The position numbers and the translations under genes were made by a program. The notes beneath the pieces are model-generated. The model was not told where the DNA came from, ran no database searches, and saw nothing but the letters and a program-made list of their open reading frames with translations. From positions 1 to 41,562 of the forward strand of contig DIAY01000141.1 in the NCBI GenBank assembly GCA_002414905.1: a stretch of DNA of 41,562 bases, in the 5' to 3' direction. The stretch is from Holophagales bacterium UBA5066. GTDB taxonomy: Bacteria; Acidobacteriota; Thermoanaerobaculia; UBA5066. This document shows positions 6,452 to 14,100 of the stretch, piece by piece (within the stretch, counting starts at the first letter, position 1; each line of letters opens with the position of its first letter).

Positions 6452-7921
6452 ATGAGCCACGATAAAGGGAGCCACCGTTCCGAGCTGCACGCCATCGCCC
6501 ACCGCGCCATGCTCGAGCGGGGCCTCTCCCCCGATTTCGAGCCGGCGGTCCTCTCCGAGGTGGCGGGGCTCCCCTCGGCACCGCCGGCGGACGCCGCGGC
6601 CAGGGACCTGACGGCTCTCCCGTGGATCTCGATCGACAACGACGACTCCCGCGACCTCGACCAGGTTTCCGTGGCCGAACGGCTCGGTGACGGTGGCATC
6701 AAGGTCCTCGTCGGGATCGCGGACGTCGACGTCCTGGTGAGGGACGGCTCGGCCACCGACGGTCACGCCCGGGTGAACACGACGTCGGTCTACACGGCGG
6801 GCGGGACGTTCACGATGCTTCCGGAGCGGCTCTCCTTCGACCTTACCTCGCTGAACGAGGATGAGGAGCGTCTCGCCGTCATCATCGAGATGGTGATCGG
6901 CGCTGGCGGGGAGGTCACGTCGTCGGGAATCACCCGGGCCCGGGTGAGGAACAGGGCACGGCTCTCCTACAACGCCGTCGCGGCGTGGCTCGACGGCAAG
7001 GGAGAGGCGCCGGAGCGGATCACCTCGGTTCCCGGCATTGCGGATCAGGTGAGGATGCAGGATGAGGCGGCGCAACGGATCAAGAAGCTACGGCACGAGC
7101 AGGGCTCGCTCTCCCTTCAGTCGATCGAGCCGCGTCCCGTCTTCGACGGCGCCGCGCTCATTGACCTGAAAGCCGAGAAGCCGAATCGCGCCAAGGAGCT
7201 GATCGAGAACCTGATGGTTGCCGCCAACGGCGCCACGGCGCGCTTCCTCGAGGCGAAGGGCGTCGCTTCGCTTCGGCGCGTCGTGAAGGAGCCGGCCCGC
7301 TGGAGCCGGATCGTCGAGGTCGCCGCGCAGTACGGCGAGGCGCTGCCGCCCGAGCCCGACAGTCGGGCGCTCTCGCTCTTCCTCGCGAAGCGGCGGCAGG
7401 CCGACCCGCTTCGCTTCCCCGACCTCTCGCTCGTCATCGTGAAGCTCCTCGGCCCTGGCGAGTACGCCGTCGAGCGGCCGGGGGAGACCGCCCCGGGTCA
7501 CTTCGGCCTCGCGGTGCGGGACTACACCCACTCGACCGCTCCCAACCGCCGCTACCCCGACCTGATCACCCAGCGGCTCCTGAAGTCCGTGCTGTCCGGC
7601 GCTCCTCCCGCCTACCCGGCAGACGTCCTCGACGAGCTGGCGCGCCACTGCACGCAGAAGGAGAATGACGCCAACAAGGTCGAGCGCCGGCTGGAGAAGT
7701 CGGCCGCAGCGCTCCTCCTCTCCTCCCGGATCGGCGACACGTTCGACAGTGTCATCACGGGGGCAAGCGAGAAGGGGACCTGGGCCCGGATATTCGCTCC
7801 CCCCGTCGAGGGGCGGGTGGTGCGGGGCTTCAAGGACCTCGACGTCGGCGACCGTGTCCAGGTGAGGCTCCTCGACACGGACGTGGAGCAGGGGTACATC
7901 GACTTCGCGCGCGTGCGGTGA
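6452..7921 (+). CDS. RNB-domain exoribonuclease (RNase II/R family)
   Basis: The 489-residue protein has a short N-terminal region, a full RNB catalytic domain and a C-terminal S1-like beta-barrel (about 410-489). The magnesium-binding cluster reads ISIDNDDSRDLDQ (59-71) with the expected aspartates; DYTHSTAPNRRYPDLITQR (351-369) is the conserved RNB segment near the active site. It should degrade RNA 3' to 5' in the cytoplasm. It lacks the two N-terminal cold-shock domains of RNase II and RNase R, like the short RNase II form known from Deinococcus radiodurans. It stands alone and its ATG has no Shine-Dalgarno sequence. Confidence 0.92.
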   Translation: MSHDKGSHRSELHAIAHRAMLERGLSPDFEPAVLSEVAGLPSAPPADAAARDLTALPWISIDNDDSRDLDQVSVAERLGDGGIKVLVGIADVDVLVRDGSATDGHARVNTTSVYTAGGTFTMLPERLSFDLTSLNEDEERLAVIIEMVIGAGGEVTSSGITRARVRNRARLSYNAVAAWLDGKGEAPERITSVPGIADQVRMQDEAAQRIKKLRHEQGSLSLQSIEPRPVFDGAALIDLKAEKPNRAKELIENLMVAANGATARFLEAKGVASLRRVVKEPARWSRIVEVAAQYGEALPPEPDSRALSLFLAKRRQADPLRFPDLSLVIVKLLGPGEYAVERPGETAPGHFGLAVRDYTHSTAPNRRYPDLITQRLLKSVLSGAPPAYPADVLDELARHCTQKENDANKVERRLEKSAAALLLSSRIGDTFDSVITGASEKGTWARIFAPPVEGRVVRGFKDLDVGDRVQVRLLDTDVEQGYIDFARVR

Positions 7922-7949
7922 GCACGAGGGGCCGCGGTTCCTCGACGGA

Positions 7950-8387
7950 TCAGCGACTCGGAGCGACGACCTCGAGACCGGGCGGAGCGAGCCTCTCGAA
8001 GTGGCGGGCTTTGAGCGTTAGGATGCGGGTGGCGCGGCCCTTCACGGCCGCAGTGGCGATCCGGGCGTCATACACCGCCCCACCCGCAACCTGGCTGGCG
8101 GCGCACGTCTCGAGGAAGTCCCAGGTCTCAGCCGGCTCCAGGGCGGTGACGCCGATGCGGTGGAAGCTCTTCTGCAACAGCTCGAGGGCAACCGAGGGTG
8201 CGATCCGATGGGGTGCCGGCAACCGAGTGAGGACCGCGTAGGTCTCCGTCAGCGCGTCCGCCGGGATGACGAGGGTGGAACCCTTTGCCATGGCGCCCTC
8301 GAGCATTCGGACGGCTTCGGCGTGGCTTTCGTGCCAGCTGGCGAGGGCTGCGACGAGGACGCTGGAGTCGGCCGCGGTCCGCGTCAC
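7950..8387 (-). CDS. vapC: VapC-type PIN-domain toxin
   Basis: The 145-residue PIN protein keeps the acidic metal-binding residues expected of an active ribonuclease: Asp7 (AADSSVLVAAL), Glu48 (LTETYAVLTRL) and Asp107 (VYDARIATAA). Family members cut tRNA or rRNA and stop growth until bound by the antitoxin. Its GTG start overlaps the antitoxin TGA stop by 4 nt (GTGA, 8384-8387), so the two are translationally coupled, antitoxin first. It appears intact. Confidence 0.9.
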   Translation of the reverse strand: MTRTAADSSVLVAALASWHESHAEAVRMLEGAMAKGSTLVIPADALTETYAVLTRLPAPHRIAPSVALELLQKSFHRIGVTALEPAETWDFLETCAASQVAGGAVYDARIATAAVKGRATRILTLKARHFERLAPPGLEVVAPSR

Positions 8388-8662
8388 GGCTCCTGCCGTC
8401 CCCGCTCCCGTCGAAGGGCTCCCAGCGTCTTTCGGACCTGGGCGGCGGTGAGGACCTCGGTCGGTTCGATTGGAACCGCTACCGTGAGGCGCCCCTTCGT
8501 CACGATCGAGACGGGCCGGATCTCGGGAAAGATCTCGATCCGGCCATCCACGACCTCGATCCGTAGAGGCGTGCCGGGCTCCAGCTCGGCTTCCTCCCGG
8601 ATCGTCTTCGGAATCACGAGTCGTCCCGCAGAGTCCATGGTGGTGAAAATGGTCACTCCCAT
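8384..8662 (-). CDS. vapB: VapB antitoxin, AbrB/MazE-type
   Basis: The 92-residue protein has an N-terminal swapped-hairpin AbrB domain (TTMDSAGRLVIPKTIREEAELEPGTPLRIEVVDGRIEI, about 7-46) for DNA binding. A C-terminal tail (EVLTAAQVRKTLGALRRER) would mask the toxin. It should neutralise the downstream VapC and, with it, repress the operon. ATG 8662 has no Shine-Dalgarno sequence, but a -10-like TAATAT lies 7 nt upstream inside a palindrome, so the mRNA may be leaderless. Confidence 0.9.
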   Translation of the reverse strand: MGVTIFTTMDSAGRLVIPKTIREEAELEPGTPLRIEVVDGRIEIFPEIRPVSIVTKGRLTVAVPIEPTEVLTAAQVRKTLGALRRERGRQEP

Positions 8663-8665
8663 GGC

Positions 8666-8679
8666 ATGGATATTACCAT
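8666..8679 (-). promoter_or_regulatory. vapBC promoter/operator palindrome
   Basis: On the minus strand ATGG-TAATAT-CCAT is an inverted repeat with a -10-like hexamer at its centre (8670-8675), 7 nt before the VapB ATG. An AbrB-type antitoxin binding here would block the promoter. This suits the autoregulation known for VapBC modules. Confidence 0.5.
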
Positions 8680-9229
8680 TTCACGTCCGGCCAGGCCCGA
8701 TCGCGGTGCCGAAGCTGCCCCGACCAGGGAACCGCTAAGCTACGAGGTCATCGAGCTCGCGGTCAGCGACCTCGACGACCCGGCTGCCATAACGCGCCAC
8801 TTCAAGAGGCTCGCGAATCTCCTCCGGAAGGACGATGTACGGGCACGGCTCCGAACCGACGAGAGCCGGTTCCCGGAGGCGGCGCCTGGGATGGAACTGG
8901 CTGCGGAGCCGCGGTTCTCATTGCGACTGGTTCGGCCGAGCCCGGCGGAGCGGTACGTGGGCTGCCTTCCCCTGATGCCGCTGTAGGCCGCCGCGGGCGC
9001 TTTCGGTGACCCTCAGAACGTCGGGGACGATGAACGGGACTGGGTCGAGGTTACGACGGGACACCGCCCTCGACCAGGGATGTTCGTCGCGCAGGTGGTC
9101 GGGCGTTCCATGGAGCCGCAGTTTCCCGATGGCTCGCACTGCATCTTCTCCTCGCCGGTCATGGGATCGAGGAAGGGAAAGACCGTTCTGGTTCAGCTCC
9201 GGGACGCCCGTGACCCGGAAACGGGGGGC
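8666..9229 (+). pseudogene. Remnant of an S24/LexA-like peptidase domain
   Basis: One continuous frame reads through a TAG at 8984-8986 where a lysine is expected (VGCLPLMPL-stop-AAAGAFGDPQ). Before it lies a region (from about 8738) resembling the segment that precedes S24 domains at the end of helicase-like proteins. After it come the hallmarks of a LexA-type self-cleaving peptidase: the Ala-Gly site in AAAGAF, the nucleophile Ser in VVGRSMEPQFPDG, and the catalytic Lys region in RKGKTVLVQLRDA. Homology stops after DPETGG (9229), short of the usual end, and no convincing start exists. It is thus truncated at both ends and carries a nonsense change. The flanking toxin-antitoxin modules probably disrupted it. 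Confidence 0.7.
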
Positions 9230-9325
9230 AATCGACGACCTCGGTTCCTCGGACGGCCAGTCCGCCTGAGTTGCGCGTGCCCGTGCCTCGTCCTCCAGGC
9301 GAGGGGGCGCGCCGGTCCAGGCGTG

Positions 9326-9757
9326 TCAGCTTCGGGGCGTAACCACGGGAAAGCCCTCGAGCCTGGCCGCGTCGGCCAGACGCTCGTCGAGCGTCACGAA
9401 ATCGAGCGAGGAAGGGGAGTCCCCCGAGGCGGCCACCGCGGCCGCGAGCTGAAGAGCGTCGGCGGCCCGCAGCGGATGTACCCGGATCATGCGACGGGCG
9501 ACCTGCCGGACCATGGAGACCGGCTCGACTTCCGCCCACGTTTCCTCGAGAGCCTGGAGCCTCGAGCGGGCCCCGTGAGCGCCAGGCTTGTCGAGAGCGC
9601 CCATCCTCGTGAGCCGGGCAATGGCCGACTCGCACTCGAGAGAGGCCGCCCACCAGACGAGGACAGCGGGATCGGCGTCGACGAGCACCCTCACCGCGGC
9701 CGACGCCGGTTGTTGCACCAGGAGCGGGACGAGCGCCGAGGAGTCCCAGAACTTCAT
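9326..9757 (-). CDS. VapC-like PIN-domain toxin
   Basis: The 143-residue PIN protein is related only distantly to the VapC at 7950-8387. Acidic residues are present: Asp5 (FWDSSALVPLL), Glu41/Glu43 (SLECESAIARL), Asp100 (RAADALQLAAA) and Asp124 (FVTLDERLADAA). It should be a metal-dependent ribonuclease. Its ATG overlaps the upstream Phd-like antitoxin stop by 4 nt (ATGA, 9754-9757), the usual arrangement for a coupled toxin. It appears complete. Confidence 0.9.
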   Translation of the reverse strand: MKFWDSSALVPLLVQQPASAAVRVLVDADPAVLVWWAASLECESAIARLTRMGALDKPGAHGARSRLQALEETWAEVEPVSMVRQVARRMIRVHPLRAADALQLAAAVAASGDSPSSLDFVTLDERLADAARLEGFPVVTPRS

Positions 9758-10053
9758 TCGAAGCTCCGCCCCCGCTCCTCGACGAGGAGCTGGACGGCGT
9801 CCACCGCTTCGCGAAGAGGCACAGGCTCAGAGGCCACCGGTCTCTCCCCGAATCGCGGGCCGCGGCGGACGACTCCGGCCCGTTCCAGTCTGAGGAGGCG
9901 AAGGTCCACCGCGTCGTCGGGTGACGAGCCTACGGGCACCAGCCGCGCGACGGGCACGTCGCGGTCGAGGATCAGGATGCTTTCGCCGGCCCGGACGAGA
10001 TCAAGGAGCGCGCTGAGGTTGTTCTTTGTTTCGGTTATTGTGGCCGGCTTCAT
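9754..10053 (-). CDS. Phd/YefM-family antitoxin
   Basis: The 99-residue protein starts with the Phd/YefM DNA-binding fold (MKPATITETKNNLSALLDLVRAGESILILDRDVPVARLVPV). Its acidic C-terminal half should wrap the PIN toxin. Pairing of a Phd-type antitoxin with a PIN toxin is common. The start has no Shine-Dalgarno sequence; TAACAT lies 6 nt upstream, and a 7-bp inverted repeat sits just beyond it. Confidence 0.88.
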   Translation of the reverse strand: MKPATITETKNNLSALLDLVRAGESILILDRDVPVARLVPVGSSPDDAVDLRLLRLERAGVVRRGPRFGERPVASEPVPLREAVDAVQLLVEERGRSFE

Positions 10054-10059
10054 AAAGCC

Positions 10060-10087
10060 ATGTTAGCTCTTCCGGGCTTTCGGAAGA
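10060..10087 (-). promoter_or_regulatory. Phd-PIN promoter and candidate operator
   Basis: On the minus strand TAACAT (10060-10065) lies 6 nt before the antitoxin ATG. Immediately upstream, TCTTCCG (10068-10074) and CGGAAGA (10081-10087) form a perfect inverted repeat with a 6-nt spacer. Its position between -35 and -10 suits an autorepressor site for the Phd-type antitoxin. Confidence 0.5.
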
Positions 10088-10253
10088 CATCGCTCGTGTG
10101 GGGGGCGAGACAACGCCGGGTAAGCTCCGAGTCGCCTGCCTGCTTCTAAAGCGGCTCTGGGAAGAAAGTACCGGAGCCGTCAGCGTACAGGTGCTCCAGG
10201 AGCTCCCCTGGGTGGTGACCCGCAAGGTGCCCCGAGGGGACCGGGTGGCCTGA
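10086..10253 (+). pseudogene. Fragment of a third PIN-domain toxin
   Basis: A plus-strand frame ending at TGA 10251 reads KLRVACLLLKRLWEES then TGAVSVQVLQELPWVVTRKVPRG. This closely resembles the middle of VapC-type PIN proteins (LLxRLWEExxGxLSVQVLQEFYxxVTRKxPR). The start with the first catalytic Asp and the whole second half are missing, and no start codon or antitoxin is present. It is a decayed toxin relic between two live modules on the opposite strand. Confidence 0.55.
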
Positions 10254-10279
10254 AGGCTCCGGTCAGGGCCAGCTCGGCT

Positions 10280-10756
10280 TCAGGCGGAGCGGCGCCGGAG
10301 AACGGCCTCGAGGAGCGGGACGATCGCCTGGTCTTTCGGGCGAGAGCTCGCTCGCTTGATTTCGAGGATCGTCTCGAGCGAGAGGAGCCTCACGGCAGCG
10401 GCCCCGATCCGGCTCTCGACGGTGTGCGGGAGCAGCTCGTCGTAGCCTCGCCCGCCTTCGATCCGGCCCAGGACGTCGAGGCGTCCGTGGAGGGTCGTCA
10501 GGATGTGGTGGCCTTCGCCGAGAAGAAGCTTCTCTCGCGGCAGGATCGGAGGCGTGCCCGACGGGCGCACGTAGGTCGCACCGATCCTCGACAGAACTCC
10601 GAGGAGCCTAAGGACGTTCTCCGGAGATCGCTCGTGGACGATGTCGACGTCGAACGTCGTGAACGGAGCCCCCTGCGCGACGGCGGCGATGCCCCCGACG
10701 ACGATGAACCGGACGTCTCCGTCGGTCAGGGCCCGGAGCAGGAGAGCAGCGTTCAC
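10280..10756 (-). CDS. Nucleotidyltransferase-fold protein (AbiEii/MNT-like), probable toxin
   Basis: The 158-residue protein has the polymerase-beta-like nucleotidyltransferase signature: IVVGGIAAVAQG (18-29), then FDVDIV with the paired aspartates Asp36 and Asp38. Such small enzymes transfer nucleotides to tRNA or proteins and often act as toxins of type II/IV-like modules. Its start overlaps the stop of the upstream 73-residue gene by 4 nt, supporting a two-gene unit. Substrate and toxicity are inferred, and no C-terminal domain is recognised. Confidence 0.75.
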   Translation of the reverse strand: MNAALLLRALTDGDVRFIVVGGIAAVAQGAPFTTFDVDIVHERSPENVLRLLGVLSRIGATYVRPSGTPPILPREKLLLGEGHHILTTLHGRLDVLGRIEGGRGYDELLPHTVESRIGAAAVRLLSLETILEIKRASSRPKDQAIVPLLEAVLRRRSA

Positions 10757-10974
10757 CGTCTCTCGGAGATTCCGGACGGAGGGGGCCCGAGGCCGGACCG
10801 CATCGTCTCGACGAATGCCAGGGTCTCTTCGAGCCAGCCGAGTCGTTCTGCCGGCGTCATCGCGAGCAAGGCGTCGATGAGGGTGAGGTCGATCCCGTTC
10901 TCGTCGAACGGGCTTCCTGCCCCCGCGTACACGGGAGTGCCGTCAGGAAGCTCGTGGCGCTCGGGAAGGCTCAT
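10753..10974 (-). CDS. Small partner protein of the nucleotidyltransferase
   Basis: The 73-residue soluble protein contains LTLIDALLAMTPAERLGWLEETLAFVETMR, a helical segment seen in small proteins encoded directly before nucleotidyltransferase genes. ATG 10974 has no clear Shine-Dalgarno sequence. The 4-nt overlap with the downstream enzyme and the neighbouring toxin-antitoxin loci suggest an antitoxin-like role, which is inference. Confidence 0.7.
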   Translation of the reverse strand: MSLPERHELPDGTPVYAGAGSPFDENGIDLTLIDALLAMTPAERLGWLEETLAFVETMRSGLGPPPSGISERR

Positions 10975-11106
10975 CGCGAAGGCGTCCGGCAGGAGCGTAG
11001 CACTCGAAACGGTGCAGACAGGGAAGAGGAACGGGAGGAAGAAGACGTCCCGCGGGCCGCCGGCTCTTCCACGTTCCCTGGAGCTCTGGAAGTCACGCCG
11101 TAAAGG

Positions 11107-14100
11107 TCACGGCGTTCCCGCGTAGACGATCCGGCCTCCACGTTCCCCGCCGTCGGGCCCGAGCTGGATGGACCAGTCGGCGGCGGCGATCACCTCGCGG
11201 TGGTGCTCGATGACGACGACGAGGTGCCCCGCGGACGCCAGCCGGTCGAGAGCGCCGAGAAGCCGCCCGACGTCCTCGAAGCCGAGGCCGCGTGTCGGCT
11301 CGTCGAGGAGGATCGCGGCACGCCCGGGGCGCGGTGGGGCCAGGAGCCGGGCCAGCCGAATGCGCTGCCGTTCTCCGGACGAGAGCGCGGCGGCCTGCTG
11401 CCCGAGGCGCAGGTAGCCGAGCCCGATCTCGCCGAGTGCGGCGAGGGGAGCTGCGATCGCCGGGTCGTCGACGAACCAGGAGGCCGCCTCGTCCACCGGC
11501 GCGTCGAGGGCGTCGGTGATGCTCCGTCCGTCCAGGCGGCACGCGAGGACCTCGCCTGCAAAACGGCGTCCGCCGCAGGCCTCGCAGCCCACGATCACGT
11601 CCGGGAGGAGATCCATCGCGACCGTGACGACGCCGCGCCCGGCGCAGGCCTCGCAGCGGCCGCCAGGGGAGCTCGTCGAGAAGGCCTTCGGTGCGAGCTT
11701 TCGCCGCTTCGCCTCGGGTGTCGAGGCGAAGCGCTTGCGTAACCCTTCTGCGATGCGGGCGAGCGTCGCGACGCTGCTTCCGCCGCTGGCCGGGGGGACG
11801 CCCTGGTCTGAGGCGAGGACGTCCCCGAACGGGAGGTGGAGCTCGATAGCGCGACAGCCGACCGGGGCCGCTCCGCGGAACGCGGCGCGAAGGGATGGAG
11901 CGAGGACTTCGAGGACGAGTGTCGACTTGCCGCTGCCGGAGACGCCGGAGACGACGACGAGGCCGCCCGACGGGAAACGGACGTCGACGTCCTTCAGCGT
12001 ATGGAGCGTCGCGCCCCGGACCGTCACGCCGGGGACGAGAGTGCGCCCGGGACGGCGTGACGTCGCGGCCCCGCGCCCCAGGAGGCGCCCGGTGTAGGTC
12101 GAGGGGTCTGCCCGAAGCGCCGACGGCGGGCCGGAGGCGGTGACGAGGCCGCCATCGGGGCCGGAGCCGGGGCCGAGCTCGACGACGTGATCGGCGGAGG
12201 CGACGAGGTCGGGGTCGTGTTCGATCACGACGACGGCGTTGCCGGCCTGCGAGAGTCTTCGGAGGATGGTGGCGAGCCGCGCCGTGTCGCGCGGGTGGAG
12301 TCCCTGCGTCGGCTCGTCGAGGACGTAGGTGACGCCGACGAGCCCGCCTCCCAGGGCGGATGCCAGCCTTACTCGCTGTGCCTCGCCTCCCGAGAGCGTC
12401 GCCAGCTCGCGCTCTGGTGCGAGGTAGCCGAGCCCGGCGTCGAGAAGCGCCTGAACGCGGTGCCGTAGGCCGGCGCGGATCGGCCCTGTGAGGGAGAGGA
12501 GGGCGGGAGACGACACGCCCGCACGCCCTTCGCCCGGTTCGAGACCGTCGAGCCAGGTCGCGAGTGCGTCGGCCTCGAGACGCGCCGCCTCGGGGGCACG
12601 CAGGCCCGCGAACGAGACGGCGCAAGACGCGGGCTTCAGCCGGTCTCCGCCGCAGGCGACGCAAGGCCGGTCGGTGAGGAGCGTCTCCAGCTCCTCACCC
12701 CGATCGTCGCCGTGGACCCTCTCGTACTCGGCCTCGACGAGGTGCGCAAGCCCGGCCCAACGGGCCGTGTAGCGGTGGACACCGCTGCGCTTCCCGCGGC
12801 GGTAGCCCCATTCGACCTCGAAGAGCCTCTCGCCGGCTCCGTCCAGCGCCAGGTCCCGCGCCGCCGGGGACAGGTCACGCCAGGGGCCGGCAACCGAGAC
12901 GCCGAGCGCCGTCGCGGCGGCGCGCAGCGTCGCCAGGTGCTGGCCGTCGGCTTCGCCGAGGTAGGCGCCGAAGTGCGTGCCGTCGAGCGCGCCCCCGTCG
13001 AGAGGCAGATCGGGACGGCTGACGAGGCGTGACGGTTCGCACGCCTGCGTGAACCCGAGGCCGCGGCACGCCGGGCACGCGCCGCGTTCGGAGTGAGGCG
13101 AGAAGTCGGCGGCCCAGAGCGGCTCGAGCCGCTCCCCACAGGCGCAGGCGGGTGCCGAAGCCGCCTGGCCGCATCGGGGGCACGGCCGGGCGCCGGCGCG
13201 GGCGAAGAGGAGGCGCAGCAGCTCGTCGATCTCGGTGGCCGTCCCGACCGTCGCCCGCGGGTTGCGGCGACCCGGCTCTGCGGGGACCGCAACCGCGGGC
13301 CTGAGGCCGTGCGCGGCCTCGAGCTCGGCGCCGCCCCGCATCGGGAGAAAGCGGCGCGCCCAGGGCGAGACGAGATCGGCGAAGCGCGCCTGCGACTCGG
13401 CCAGGAGCGTGTCGAAGACGAGGGAGGACTTGCCGGACCCTGAGGGTCCGGTCACGACGGTGAAGCCCGGGACCGGAAAGGTCGCCGAGACGCCGCGCAG
13501 GTTGTGGGTCGTGACGCCGGAAAGCGCGAGCGGGGCGTCGATGCGCGAAGCGTCCGTGAGGCTGGTCGCCTCGTTCCGGTCCGCGGCCAGCGTTACGCCG
13601 TATTCCCCGCGGAGGGCGGCGCCGGTGGGCGCCTCTGCGCACGCTGCGACGTCGCCGACGCTGCCCGCGACGACGATCCGTCCGCCGTCCGGGCCGCTTC
13701 CTGGACCGAGCTCGGTGATCCGGCCGGCCGCGCGGACGAGGCCGAGGTCGTGGTCGGCCACGAGGAGCGTGTGGCCCGAGGCGCAGAGGCGCTCGAACGC
13801 CGACACGAGGGTCGCCACATCGGCCGCGTGGAGGCCGGAAGACGGCTCGTCGAGGACGACGAGCGCCTCCGCGGTGGTCTTCGCGAGCTCGGTTGCGAGC
13901 TTGACCCGCTGGGCCTCTCCTCCCGAGAGCGTCGTGGCGCTCTGTCCGAGCGGGAGGTAGCCGAGGCCGAGATTGACGAGGGCGTCGAGGATGCGGGAGA
14001 GCTTTGCGTGGCCGCGGAACAGCTCGGCTGCGGTCTCGACGCTTCTGGCGAGGACGTCGGCGATCGTCCGCCCTTCGAGCCGTACCTCGAGGACGTCGGA

